From assembly GCA_028280845.1 (NCBI GenBank), contig JANQKZ010000019.1, positions 1 through 64,000 of the forward strand: a DNA stretch of 64,000 nt, given 5' to 3'. Source of the DNA: Opitutales bacterium. GTDB taxonomy: Bacteria > Verrucomicrobiota > Verrucomicrobiia > Opitutales > JABSRG01. The notes beneath the pieces are model-generated. The model did not search any database and was not told the DNA's origin. It saw only the letters and a list, made by a program, of their open reading frames with translations. The translations under genes and the position numbers were made by a program. Shown one piece after another: positions 39,900-48,700 of this stretch; positions within the stretch are counted from its first letter, which is position 1; each line of letters begins with the position of its first letter.

Positions 39900-40697
39900 C
39901 TATTTGATCAATTCAGGCCTGAAAGGGAATGGGGATTCCCCGAAAAAACTCTTCTCAACCCCAGTTCCAGGCACGTGGCATTGCATGCAGCTCTTACGCT
40001 CCGGGTGAGTCGTCCTGATCGGGCTAGTCCCCAATGGACCATGACAGCTATTACAGTTTTGCCGCATGTGGACAACATGGGGGATGGTGGGGGGGGAATC
40101 GTCGTAAGCCCGTTCTCCTGGCATGAGTTCATGGTGACCCGTAAATCGATTCTGTCCAAATGGAGAAAGCCTGTAAGTCCCTGTATTCCATTCCGTCCCC
40201 AGGCCTTCGGAGGAAACATGGCATTGGGTACAGCTCTGATAGACAGGATGAGAGATTCCCGGTGACACCACGGTATCAATCCGGGTAGCCTCCTCATGGC
40301 ATCCCAGGCAAGTTACCGAATAGCTTTGCGAAATGGGATGAGGAACGACAGGAGGCGCCCCATTAAAAGCCCGTCTGGCTCTCCGCTCAGCAATCACCTC
40401 AGGCCTCTCCTGCACAGTCTCACTCTGCGGAGGAATCAGGCTGGACATTTCACTGCGAAAGGAAGCATTCGGTCCGAAACCGGCCGAAGCCAATTGACTA
40501 TAACTGACTGCAACCGGGGCGGCCCCCGACTCCTGCCTCGCTTCACCGGTTTCAAGCGGCAGACCGGACAATTCGCCACTTAGCCGGGTTTCCCGAACAG
40601 TTTGGCGAAGCCCCATGAAAAACCCGCTCAACGATACCACGAATACAACCGACACCGTCAGAGTAGCGGCCTTCTTGGAGTGATAGAAATCGATCAT
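39900..40697 (-). CDS. napB: NapB-like cytochrome c with four haem motifs
   Basis: A 265-residue protein with an N-terminal membrane segment (residues 11-29), a linker of about 80 residues and then four CxxCH motifs at Cys130, Cys156, Cys215 and Cys237. Ordinary NapB has two. The region reads as two similar modules: PPVVPHPISQSYSVTCLGCH...SHPVYQSCTQCHV and PPTIPHVVHMRQNCNSCHG...THPERKSCMQCHV. This indicates tandem duplication of the NapB dihaem core, or a fusion of NapB with a related unit. It would pass electrons to NapA. Located just after napA, as napB usually is. Confidence 0.85.
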   Translation of the reverse strand: MIDFYHSKKAATLTVSVVFVVSLSGFFMGLRQTVRETRLSGELSGLPLETGEARQESGAAPVAVSYSQLASAGFGPNASFRSEMSSLIPPQSETVQERPEVIAERRARRAFNGAPPVVPHPISQSYSVTCLGCHEEATRIDTVVSPGISHPVYQSCTQCHVSSEGLGTEWNTGTYRLSPFGQNRFTGHHELMPGERAYDDSPPTIPHVVHMRQNCNSCHGPLGTSPIRTTHPERKSCMQCHVPGTGVEKSFFGESPFPFRPELIK

Positions 40698-40709
40698 GGC
40701 GGGCTTCCG

Positions 40710-43145
40710 TTAGCTCCTTGGCTGCTCTTCGAGGACCGGTTTCTGGACGGGCTTTTTATATACCACGGCGGCACACTTCTTATAGTCGGGCTCTTTGGAA
40801 ATAGGATCAACATCTCCAAGGGTCAGCTCGTTGATCAACAGGTGTTCATCGAAGAAGGGAACAAAGATGCTGCCTCGGGGGGGATGCCCCCGGCCATTTA
40901 ACCAAACAGGAAGCTCAATTTTCCCTCGCCGCGTTTCGACTACGGCGATGTCGCCATTGGCCAAGCCCTGATCTCTCGCATCGTCGGGGTGGAGTTCAAC
41001 ATAGGCGTGGGGCATGGCATTATGTAATTGGGGAATGCGGCGGGTCATCGTTCCCGTGTGCCAATGCTCCAGAACCCGACCTGTACAAAGCCACATGGGA
41101 TAGGAATCATCTGGTTCCTCCGTCGCCGGCTCGTAAGGGCAGAACCAGATCAGGCCTCGATCGTCTTGCGTCACAGAATGGTAAAACTGAATTTCCTTCC
41201 CGGGCTCGACATAAGGATCACTGAATTCCATAAAACGGAAGGGGGTTTCCCTCCAAGTACCGTTGGCATCCTGAACCACCGGCCACCTTAACCCACGGGA
41301 TTCGACCAACACATCATAAGGAGCCAGGTCTTTGTGTTTCATGAACGAAAAGGCCCGGTATTCTTCGTACAATGTTTTGTCTACGTTTATATCGTAGTAG
41401 TGCTCCCACTCCCAAATAGGAACAGTGTTTCCGGCGTCATCCTTCACATCAAACAGGAATTCGCCGTCCTTGTCCTTCATTCCGGAGTAACCCATCTCAA
41501 ATAGTTTCCTCGCCACCGCGATGGTCATCCACGTGTCATCCCGGGCATTCCCGGGCGGGTCTACCATCTTGAACCACTGTTGAGTCCTTCGTTCCGAGTT
41601 TCCGTAGATCCCATTTTTCTCCACCCACATGGCGGCGGGCAACACCAGGTCAGCCATTGCTGTCGTCGCGGTGGGGTAGACCTCGGATACAATGAGGAAC
41701 TTGTCCTTTAATCCGCGATGGTTTTGAAAATACTTTTTGAGATAGGGCAGGGTCTGGCCAGGGTTAGTGACTTGTACCCAAATTGTGCTGATATCTCCTC
41801 CTGACTCGGTAGGAGTGCAGAACTGTTCCCACATCTTTATGGTATGATACCCCGGTTTGGGGTTGATCCGACCATCGGGTAAGTTCCAAATTCGTTCGGA
41901 ATCGTTTCGATGTGCTTCCTTCGCCACCAAACGCCCCCCCGGCAGCGTATGGGCTAAGGTTCCGACTTCCCGAGCCGTTCCACAAGCCGAGGGTTGTCCC
42001 GTCAAGCTGGTGGGCGCATCGCCGGGCTTCCCCCAATGGCCACTCAGCATATGGATACCATGAATCAGCCGATTCATATTGGTCCCCCGGGTGTGCTGAT
42101 TCACCCCCATGCACCACAGGCTGGTGATGCGTAAATCGCGATTGCCAAACAACTCCGCCAGGTAACGGATTTTTCCGGCAGGAACCCCGGATAGCTGCTC
42201 CACATACTCCGGAGTATAAGGGGCCAGCAGTTCGGTGTACTCTTCCAGGCTACTCACCTCTCCAAACAAGGACGGGGTGTCCGTGTCCTTTCTGAAGTTA
42301 CAGAAGCGCTCCACAAACCGTTGATCGTAGGTTCCGTTTTTTAGCAGGAGATGCGCGATCCCGTTTGCGATTGCCAGGTCCGTTTGAGGACGAAACTCCA
42401 AATACTCGTCGCAATATTCGGTTGTCCGCGTGCGCCGGGTTCCCATGTCGATCAGGGTAATTTCTTCCCCCTTCGACCGACGATCAATGACTCTTGAAAA
42501 CAGGACCGGATGCATTTCGGCCGGATTGTTTCCCCACATGATGAGCACATCACACTCATCCAGGTCCGTGTAGCAACCGGCAGGTTCATCCACCCCCTGG
42601 GTGGACAGAAATCCGGTCACTGCTGATGCCATGCAGAGGCGCGCATTTGGATCGATGTGGTTGTTTGACAATCCTCCCTTGATTAACTTCTGCGCACTAT
42701 AGCCCTCAGGAATCGTCCACTGCCCACTCCCATATATGGCGAATTGTTCGGGCCGGTCATAAAGGCGTTGGGCAATCGCCTCGAGGGCTTCATCCCAAGA
42801 CACTTTCTCCAGTTTCCCATTCTTGCGCAGCATGGGCTCCTTGAGGCGATCCTCTCCGTATAGAATTCCGCCCACATGATAGCCTTTCACGCAGAGGAGC
42901 CCCTGGTTCACCTCAGCTAATTGCTCGCCCTGGATGGCCACCACCTTGTTGTCCTTTACCCCCACCCGAACATGACAGCCCGTCCCACAAAACCGACAGG
43001 GGGCTTTATCCCAGGTGAGACCATCCGCCGCTTCCGCTGTACTCAGCTCGGTATTGTCAAAAGCACCATAGGCGCGTTGATGCGCTGCAGTTACCGCAGC
43101 AGCCATCGCAGTGGATTTCAAAAATTGGCGACGATCGACATTCAT
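40710..43145 (-). CDS. napA: Periplasmic nitrate reductase, catalytic subunit NapA
   Basis: An 811-residue molybdopterin oxidoreductase with a Tat signal (MNVDRRQFLKSTAMAAAVTA). The [4Fe-4S] Cys are 50, 53, 57 and 85 (CRFCGTGCHVRV, LLCVKGYH). The Mo ligand Cys is 171 (NARLCMASAVTGF). QGVDEPAGCYTDLDECD, MWGNNPAEMHPVL, SLWCMGVNQHTRGTNMNRLIHG and HWHTGTMTRRIPQL further on are NapA hallmarks. Reduces nitrate to nitrite in the periplasm with electrons from NapB. Start is the ATG at 43143-43145; a longer frame covers napD. Confidence 0.95.
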   Translation of the reverse strand: MNVDRRQFLKSTAMAAAVTAAHQRAYGAFDNTELSTAEAADGLTWDKAPCRFCGTGCHVRVGVKDNKVVAIQGEQLAEVNQGLLCVKGYHVGGILYGEDRLKEPMLRKNGKLEKVSWDEALEAIAQRLYDRPEQFAIYGSGQWTIPEGYSAQKLIKGGLSNNHIDPNARLCMASAVTGFLSTQGVDEPAGCYTDLDECDVLIMWGNNPAEMHPVLFSRVIDRRSKGEEITLIDMGTRRTRTTEYCDEYLEFRPQTDLAIANGIAHLLLKNGTYDQRFVERFCNFRKDTDTPSLFGEVSSLEEYTELLAPYTPEYVEQLSGVPAGKIRYLAELFGNRDLRITSLWCMGVNQHTRGTNMNRLIHGIHMLSGHWGKPGDAPTSLTGQPSACGTAREVGTLAHTLPGGRLVAKEAHRNDSERIWNLPDGRINPKPGYHTIKMWEQFCTPTESGGDISTIWVQVTNPGQTLPYLKKYFQNHRGLKDKFLIVSEVYPTATTAMADLVLPAAMWVEKNGIYGNSERRTQQWFKMVDPPGNARDDTWMTIAVARKLFEMGYSGMKDKDGEFLFDVKDDAGNTVPIWEWEHYYDINVDKTLYEEYRAFSFMKHKDLAPYDVLVESRGLRWPVVQDANGTWRETPFRFMEFSDPYVEPGKEIQFYHSVTQDDRGLIWFCPYEPATEEPDDSYPMWLCTGRVLEHWHTGTMTRRIPQLHNAMPHAYVELHPDDARDQGLANGDIAVVETRRGKIELPVWLNGRGHPPRGSIFVPFFDEHLLINELTLGDVDPISKEPDYKKCAAVVYKKPVQKPVLEEQPRS

Positions 43146-43146
43146 T

Positions 43147-43416
43147 TTAAACAGCTTCGTAGGAGGATTCAGGGGATACGGAACAAAAGGTAACATCCAC
43201 CTGTACAACGGTGGGCAGCGATTCTAACCACTCATGGAGGGGCCGTGCATCTGCGTCCTCGATGGTCAGGGGTAAATACCGGCCTACCGGCTCCCCTACC
43301 GTCACCCCCTCCATCTTTTCTAAAACCGCTCGAAACGCAGCTGTGACGCACTCCTCATCCGTAACCGTGACCAACAGACTGCTCAGGGGTGTCCTCCATG
43401 CACGCTTCGCTTTCAT
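43147..43416 (-). CDS. napD: NapD chaperone for NapA
   Basis: An 89-residue, ferredoxin-fold small protein. SSLLVTVTDEECVTAAFRAVLEKMEGVTVG and the second half PLTIEDADARPLHEWLESLPTVVQVDVTF match NapD, which binds the Tat signal of NapA and prevents early export. It ends one base before the napA start, so the two are coupled. First gene of the nap operon. Confidence 0.85.
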   Translation of the reverse strand: MKAKRAWRTPLSSLLVTVTDEECVTAAFRAVLEKMEGVTVGEPVGRYLPLTIEDADARPLHEWLESLPTVVQVDVTFCSVSPESSYEAV

Positions 43417-43512
43417 GTTGGCTCAATGTAGCTTTATTTATCCCCATATACAAGAATTAAATACCTTTTATTCTTGTATTAAAAGCGCAAGGTTCCTTAC
43501 TATCGTCGAAAG
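43417..43512. promoter_or_regulatory. Divergent nap/quinol-dehydrogenase promoter with inverted repeat
   Basis: A 96-base gap separates napD from the tetrahaem operon. ATACAAGAATTAAA (43448-43461) and TTTTATTCTTGTAT (43466-43479) form an inverted repeat of 14 bases with one mismatch and a four-base centre. This size and layout suits a homodimeric Rrf2-type repressor, which is encoded at 46344-46778. The sequence is centred between both starts and could control both operons. Confidence 0.6.
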
Positions 43513-44145
43513 ATGAAGAGCACGACGGTTACCAGCTTTGCCGCCCTCGTCTTGGGAATGGGAATCTCCGGGATAGGGATCTGGGTTTACTGGCAATCTT
43601 TTGCCACCTTTGATGAGCCCATCGCAATGGACATAAAGCAGGCTGATATGGGGGCAGAACCGTATGGGGTAAGCATCCACGGAACCCCGACGACACCCAC
43701 CGTGTATACGGATATCCTGACCCCCAATGGAACCCTGGCGGAAGTGGCCTGTGTGACGTGCCACACCACTCGGGAAGGTCGTTTGGAAAACCGGGGAACT
43801 GAGGATCTGGAACTATTTCACCAGGGCCTTCAGGTCCAACACGGGGGATTGAGCTGCTTGAGCTGCCATAATTCTGAGAATTTTGACACACTCCGTCTTG
43901 CCGATGGGTCTCCTATTCCTTTCCCGCAAACGATGCAACTCTGCGCTCAATGCCATGGTCCGCAGTACAGGGACTACCAACACGGATCTCACGGCGGCAT
44001 GATGGGGTACTGGGACCTGAACCGTGGTCCCCGGCAACGAAACAGCTGCACGGTGTGCCACGACGCGCATTCGCCTGCCTATCCAAGATTAACCCCGGTG
44101 TTTCCACCTCATGTGGCAGTATCCGGAAACTCGCCTCACCATTAA
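43513..44145 (+). CDS. Membrane-anchored tetrahaem cytochrome c
   Basis: A 210-residue protein with an N-terminal signal anchor (residues 7-29) and four CxxCH motifs (Cys80, 115, 144 and 179: CVTCH, CLSCH, CAQCH, CTVCH). His-rich spacers (QHGGLSCLSCH, YQHGSHGGMM) can supply distal haem ligands. It is not a NapC/NrfH close relative (no matching haem spacing). It resembles the cytochrome subunits that sit with ferredoxin-like and NrfD-like subunits in quinol-oxidising complexes. First gene of the plus-strand operon. Inferred to deliver electrons towards NapB. Confidence 0.82.
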   Translation: MKSTTVTSFAALVLGMGISGIGIWVYWQSFATFDEPIAMDIKQADMGAEPYGVSIHGTPTTPTVYTDILTPNGTLAEVACVTCHTTREGRLENRGTEDLELFHQGLQVQHGGLSCLSCHNSENFDTLRLADGSPIPFPQTMQLCAQCHGPQYRDYQHGSHGGMMGYWDLNRGPRQRNSCTVCHDAHSPAYPRLTPVFPPHVAVSGNSPHH

Positions 44146-44157
44146 CTTGGCCATTCC

Positions 44158-45081
44158 ATGAACAAGGAAAATCAGGAGTCAGGCTCTATTTCAAGGCGCA
44201 CCCTTATAAAGGGAACCGGAGCAATGCTCGGAGCCGCTGCCTTCGCCAAGGCCATGGCCCCGCTCACCGAATGGGCAAGTCATCAGTCGATGGATGAATT
44301 CCTTCAGCAACACTACCGGGAGCTGGACGAAGAGGAGATGCAAAAGGTCCTGCGTCGTCTGGAAGAAGAGACCCGACGCGACTATGGGGTCGAGGTTACC
44401 ATAACCGATCACAAACCCGAAAAGGGGGTCAAATTTGGCTATGCATTGAACCTCAGCATTTGCGTTGGCTGCCGGAAATGCGCTCAGGCCTGTCATCGCG
44501 AAAATAATCATGACCGGGCTTCAGGCAACTCTTACATACAGGTCCTGGAAATGAAGAAGGGATCGCTCGATTTGGAAAACGGGACAGTGAATTATTCCGG
44601 ACCCGTCCCCAAAAAAGATGCCTTCTACATGCCGGTGCAATGCCAACAGTGTGATGCCCCTCCCTGTGTAGACGTATGCCCGGTCGAAGCCACCTGGAAG
44701 GAGCCCGATGGGATCGTAGCTGTAGACTACAATTGGTGCATCGGATGCCGCTACTGTGAGGCCGCATGTCCTTACCACGCCCGTCGGTTCAATTGGGCTA
44801 AACCTCAAATTCCGGCGGAGGACATTAACCCGGCCCAAAGTTATCTAAGTAACCGCCTCCGTCCTCAGGGAGTCATGGAAAAGTGCACCTATTGCCTGCA
44901 TCGGACTCGAGAAGGGCGCCTCCCGGCCTGCCTGGAAGCCTGCCCCACCGGAGCCCGTGTGTTTGGCAATGTGTTGGATCCAAAATCAGAAATCCGCTGG
45001 GTACTGGAAAACAAACGTGTCTTTGTCCTGAAAGAGGAACTTGGAACCAAGCCCAGCTTTTTCTATTTTTTCGATGAATAA
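44158..45081 (+). CDS. Tat-exported four-cluster Fe-S protein (NrfC/DsrO/HybA-like)
   Basis: A 307-residue protein with a Tat signal (SRRTLIKGTGAMLGAAAFAK). Its four [4Fe-4S] cysteine motifs are ICVGCRKCAQACH at about 101-113, CQQCDAPPCVDVCP near 162-175, NWCIGCRYCEAACP near 194-207 and KCTYCLHRTREGRLPACLEACP near 241-262. This four-cluster form pairs with NrfD/HybB membrane subunits to move electrons from quinol. It lies between the tetrahaem cytochrome and the NrfD gene, and its stop overlaps the NrfD start by 8 bp. Confidence 0.9.
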   Translation: MNKENQESGSISRRTLIKGTGAMLGAAAFAKAMAPLTEWASHQSMDEFLQQHYRELDEEEMQKVLRRLEEETRRDYGVEVTITDHKPEKGVKFGYALNLSICVGCRKCAQACHRENNHDRASGNSYIQVLEMKKGSLDLENGTVNYSGPVPKKDAFYMPVQCQQCDAPPCVDVCPVEATWKEPDGIVAVDYNWCIGCRYCEAACPYHARRFNWAKPQIPAEDINPAQSYLSNRLRPQGVMEKCTYCLHRTREGRLPACLEACPTGARVFGNVLDPKSEIRWVLENKRVFVLKEELGTKPSFFYFFDE

Positions 45082-46351
45082 GGATTCCGTAGCTACCGCC
45101 CCTCGTCATATGGGGGGAAGTCACCTCTCCAACTATCCTCGCTTCCTCTGGCGTATGCTGGTCATGGCAACCGAGGGGAACTGGCTGTTTTACGCGTGGA
45201 TGATTGTTCTGACAGCTGTGGCCTTAGTGGGTGCCAATGCCTGGGCGGTTCAAGTGACCCAGGGTATGGGGGTCACCCATATGACGGACCACGTATCCTG
45301 GGGCCTTTATATAGCTAACTTCACCTTCATGGTGGGGCTGGCCGCCGGCGGGGTCATGATGGTGATTCCAGCCTACCTCTATCATGACAAAGACATGCAT
45401 GACATTGTCATCATAGGTGAGCTCCTGGCCATTGCCGCGATCATCATGTGTATTGCCTTTGTCGTAGTGGATCTGGGGCGACCGGATCGTTTCTGGCACC
45501 TGATCCCCGGGATAGGAAAGTTCAATTTTCCCATCTCCATGCTGACCTGGGATGTCATCGTACTGAATGGTTACTTACTCCTTAACCTGCATATCTGTGG
45601 CTACCTGCTCTACCACCGCTACCTGGGAAAGCAGCCGCACCCCCGTTGGTATGTACCCTTTGTTTTCATCTCGATTGCCTGGGCTATATCCATTCACACG
45701 GTAACCGCTTTTCTCTACCAGGGGCTCGGCGGAAGGCCCTTCTGGAATACTGCCCTGCTCGCTCCTCGCTTTCTTACATCCGCCTTTGTTTCCGGACCTG
45801 CATTTATCATCCTCGCCCTGGAAGCAATCCGGTATCTGAGTAAATACAAAGTGGGGGACGGCGCGATCCGCATCCTGGTCAACATCATGCGGATCACCAT
45901 TCTGATCAACCTCCTCATGCTTATCTCTGAGATTTTCACCGAGTTTTATACCGGCGGATCTCATACCGCTTCTGCCAAATACCTCTACTTCGGATTACAT
46001 GGCTACAATGCCTTGGTGCCTTGGATTTGGACCTCGATTGCCCTGTCTCTGTCCGCCACGATTGTCCTTCTCAGTCCAAAAGTTACCGAGCATCCCCAGT
46101 TACTCATAACTGCATGTATCCTCGCCTTTGCCGCAATCTGGATTGAAAAGGGTATGGGACTGATCATCCCCGGGTTTATCCCCTCCACCCTTCATGAAAT
46201 GGTGGAATATCTTCCGAACAGCCTGGAGTGGAGAGTCACTGCGGGAATCTGGGCCATGGGATTGATGATTTATACCCTAGCGATTCGCATCGCGATGCCT
46301 ATCTTTTCCGGGGAAGTCTCCTTGGAAAAAGATCAACACCCCCATGTATAG
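45074..46351 (+). CDS. NrfD/PsrC/HybB-like quinol-binding membrane subunit
   Basis: A 425-residue membrane protein with about ten helices. Typical features are GVTHMTDHVSWGLYIANFTFMVGLAAGG near 68-95, IAFVVVDLGRPDRFWHLIPG (G-R-P/LG-R region) near 132-151, and HTVTAFLYQGLGGRPFWNTALLAPRFL near 208-234. These are the HybB/DsrP/NrfD quinol-site elements. Start at 45074 (MNKDSV) overlaps the Fe-S gene. Forms the membrane part of a quinol dehydrogenase with the Fe-S and cytochrome proteins. Confidence 0.9.
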   Translation: MNKDSVATAPRHMGGSHLSNYPRFLWRMLVMATEGNWLFYAWMIVLTAVALVGANAWAVQVTQGMGVTHMTDHVSWGLYIANFTFMVGLAAGGVMMVIPAYLYHDKDMHDIVIIGELLAIAAIIMCIAFVVVDLGRPDRFWHLIPGIGKFNFPISMLTWDVIVLNGYLLLNLHICGYLLYHRYLGKQPHPRWYVPFVFISIAWAISIHTVTAFLYQGLGGRPFWNTALLAPRFLTSAFVSGPAFIILALEAIRYLSKYKVGDGAIRILVNIMRITILINLLMLISEIFTEFYTGGSHTASAKYLYFGLHGYNALVPWIWTSIALSLSATIVLLSPKVTEHPQLLITACILAFAAIWIEKGMGLIIPGFIPSTLHEMVEYLPNSLEWRVTAGIWAMGLMIYTLAIRIAMPIFSGEVSLEKDQHPHV

Positions 46352-46778
46352 GTACGGAAAAACAGCCCAGAATGCAGTCTCTGCCATGAGCTATCTCGCC
46401 GAAGTCTTTGACGGCGGAGAGACCAAACTCAGCTCGCATGACATCGCTCTTCACCGAAAATTATCTCAACCTCTCGTGGCCAAAATGCTAGTCGTCCTTT
46501 CCCAGTCCGGGCTGGTCGATGGCAGCCGTGGTCCTGGCGGCGGCTACTGGTTGGCCAAAGATCCCGCCTTAATCACCCTCCAGGAAATTGTTTCCCAATT
46601 CGAAAAGGCGGATACACGGACCTTCTGTCCTTTTGGCCCAAACTGGTGCGGCAACGAAGACCCCTGCCCCCTCCATGATCAGCTGCTGGCTCTGGATGAC
46701 CAACTCACCCGGTTCCTCAGTGAAACAAGTCTGGGTGTTTTTGCAAAAAGCAGCGGTAGCCCCCCTCTTTCCACTTAA
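46344..46778 (+). CDS. Rrf2-family transcription regulator
   Basis: A 144-residue Rrf2 protein. N-terminal winged helix: GKTAQNAVSAMSYLAEVF, then the recognition region LSQPLVAKMLVVLSQSGLVDGSRGPGGGYWLAKDP. The cysteines FCPFGPNWCGNEDPCPLHD near 94-112 have the three-Cys spacing that binds an Fe-S cluster in IscR and NsrR. It probably senses NO, iron-sulfur or redox status. Overlaps the NrfD gene by 8 bp. The inverted repeat at 43448-43479 is a candidate site for it. Confidence 0.85.
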   Translation: MYRYGKTAQNAVSAMSYLAEVFDGGETKLSSHDIALHRKLSQPLVAKMLVVLSQSGLVDGSRGPGGGYWLAKDPALITLQEIVSQFEKADTRTFCPFGPNWCGNEDPCPLHDQLLALDDQLTRFLSETSLGVFAKSSGSPPLST

Positions 46779-46788
46779 ACCCATACAG

Positions 46789-48003
46789 ATGAAAACCCCA
46801 TCTATTCTCATCGCCCTCCTAATGGCTGGAGCATCTCCACTGCTATCCCAAAATAATGCAGTAGAATCTGCTCTCGATACTGAAATCGGTAAACTGCAGA
46901 GTTCCCTTCCCGGACAGGTTAACATCAATAACCGGCTCCGATACGAACGCTTTGACTTGGACAATGGTTCCCCCAACCGCTCCGGGTTTTCTAACAGGAT
47001 CCGGTATGGCTATACGCAACCCTTTGGAACAAACTTTTCCGCCATGGTCGAGGGAGAGACCCTCTTCGCTATCGGAAGCCAGGATGAGATTCACCCTGCT
47101 GATGAAAGGGCGATTGGGACTGAGCTGAACCAGTTATGGCTGGGATATTCCCATGAAGACTGGGGAAAGGGAAAACTGGGCCGCCAGATCTATACGCTCG
47201 ATGACCACCGTTTCATTGGCCATGTGGGTTGGAGGCAGAACATTCAGACTTACGACTCCATTACCGGATCCTTCACGAGGGTCCCCAACCTGGTTCTCAA
47301 TGCATTTTACATCGATCAGGTTCTGACCCCCGCAGGAGGAACGAACGATCTTCAAGCCTTCGGCGTAAACGCAAGTTATAAGTTTGGGACGCACCTCACG
47401 GCCACAGCCTTCCTCTACGACATGGAAGGTCAGGACAACCGGGCTCAGTCGAATCGCTCCTTCGGCGTCCGTGCACACGGGTCTCACCAATTCGAAAATG
47501 TTCAATTCAAATACACTGCCAGTTTTGTTTCCCAATCAAACAACAATCAAAACCTGGTATCCTACGATGCCAATTACTGGGCAGGAGATCTCACTTTCTC
47601 CTTCACGGGATTCGATATCGGAGCAGGGTTAGAGATCTTGGAACCGGGATTCAGAACCCCACTAGCTACCCTCCATAAATTCAATGGCTTTGCCGACGTG
47701 TTTGTCGCTTCGTCGGGAACTGGAATTCCCCATGGGTTAATGGATTTCTACCTTTCCGCTGGCACGAAAATCCCCCTGGGCACGGAACGAGTCATCCCCT
47801 TCAAAGTCATTTTTCATCAATTCGAACCTGAATCCGGATCCGGGGATTACGGGGACGAAGTCGATCTGGTCGTCACCTATTCCATTAGCAAACACTTGGG
47901 AGGCACCCTGAAGTATGGAATGTACAATAGCCGGGGCGGTTCGGCAGGCGTTGGAGGCGCCGACAAAACCATGCTGGCGGCCGATCTTGTCTTCAGCTTC
48001 TAG
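46789..48003 (+). CDS. Outer-membrane porin (alginate-export/Nap-associated type)
   Basis: A 404-residue protein with a signal peptide (MKTPSILIALLMAGASPLLSQ). From about residue 40 onward it shows alternating strands: NINNRLRYERFDLDN, NRIRYGYTQPFGTNFSAMVEG, NQLWLGYSHEDWGKGKLGRQI, FGVNASYKFGTHLTATAFLYD and VVTYSISKHLGGTLKYGMYNSR, ending with the aromatic LVFSF of beta-barrels. Similar to AlgE/OprD-like porins. Last in the operon; possibly provides nitrate passage through the outer membrane. Start ATG at 46789; a longer frame overlaps the regulator. Confidence 0.82.
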   Translation: MKTPSILIALLMAGASPLLSQNNAVESALDTEIGKLQSSLPGQVNINNRLRYERFDLDNGSPNRSGFSNRIRYGYTQPFGTNFSAMVEGETLFAIGSQDEIHPADERAIGTELNQLWLGYSHEDWGKGKLGRQIYTLDDHRFIGHVGWRQNIQTYDSITGSFTRVPNLVLNAFYIDQVLTPAGGTNDLQAFGVNASYKFGTHLTATAFLYDMEGQDNRAQSNRSFGVRAHGSHQFENVQFKYTASFVSQSNNNQNLVSYDANYWAGDLTFSFTGFDIGAGLEILEPGFRTPLATLHKFNGFADVFVASSGTGIPHGLMDFYLSAGTKIPLGTERVIPFKVIFHQFEPESGSGDYGDEVDLVVTYSISKHLGGTLKYGMYNSRGGSAGVGGADKTMLAADLVFSF

Positions 48004-48025
48004 CGCCGAGTGGGAGCAGTCTGTA

Positions 48026-48079
48026 CCCCTACAGAAAATGGTAGGGGCTGGGTACCGGTCCGGTCCTCCGCAAGCGGAG
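48026..48079. terminator. Bidirectional hairpins between porin and mobA
   Basis: CCCCTAC (48026-48032) and GTAGGGG (48041-48047) make a seven-base stem with an eight-base loop. A second hairpin, CTCCG-CAAG-CGGAG, lies at 48066-48079. The genes on both sides converge, so these probably end transcription from both, although no T-tract follows. Confidence 0.45.
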
Positions 48080-48082
48080 ACT

Positions 48083-48700
48083 CTACGTTGTGGTCTTACT
48101 ACTGCACCGGCTCTTAATCCCATCCAGATCTTCCGGGGTATTCACATTCTGGAAATGACATTCACACGCTTTGGGAACCGCGATCACGTCTATCAGGCCT
48201 AGCCCCACACAAGACATAACCCAACCGCGGACTTTGCCATCCCCCTGCTCAAGACGAAACTTCGCCACCGCTAACGCCTCTCTTGGATAGTGGGCCACAA
48301 AGGGTTGGACCCATCCACCGATTTGTGGGACCCACCCCCGTCCCGGCTCTTCCAGGTCTGAAAACTGTTGGAAAGAAGCCTCCGTCAGAAGCGGAAAATC
48401 AATTCCATGGACATGGAAGGATGTTGCTTCAGTACCCGCGAGCAACCCGGCAAATCCGGCAAGCGGTCCGGCGTCAGCATGGCCATCGTCATCCTTTACC
48501 CAGGCAAAATCTTGAGGAAGCCAAAACGGCTTCCGAGGGGATACCACAATGCGCTCAGTAAATCCAAAACTCCTCAGGAGCTCGGTTTGAATTTCCCAAA
48601 AGGTCGCGCCCTGATAAGTGAGCATAGCCTTATCGCTGCCCATACGACTCGATCGGCCACCTGCAAAAAGGACTCCGGCTCCGTCTCGGGCCTCAGACAT
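48083..48700 (-). CDS. mobA: Molybdenum cofactor guanylyltransferase MobA
   Basis: A 205-residue nucleotidyltransferase. The glycine-rich GTP loop is GVLFAGGRSSRMGSDKAML (L-x-G-G-x-S-x-R-M-G-x-D-K) at about 9-27; DFPLLTEASF near 104-113 is the Mg-binding D-x-P. Ends with FQNVNTPEDLD, also typical of MobA. Makes the bis-MGD cofactor that NapA needs. The start at 48700 overlaps the end of the MOSC gene. The proximity to nap matches its role. Confidence 0.88.
   Translation of the reverse strand: MSEARDGAGVLFAGGRSSRMGSDKAMLTYQGATFWEIQTELLRSFGFTERIVVSPRKPFWLPQDFAWVKDDDGHADAGPLAGFAGLLAGTEATSFHVHGIDFPLLTEASFQQFSDLEEPGRGWVPQIGGWVQPFVAHYPREALAVAKFRLEQGDGKVRGWVMSCVGLGLIDVIAVPKACECHFQNVNTPEDLDGIKSRCSSKTTT

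Noticed and set aside
43513-44145. NapC/NrfH assignment for the tetrahaem protein
   Set aside because: The haem spacing and spacer sequences do not match NapC/NrfH; it is better described as the cytochrome subunit of an NrfD-type complex.
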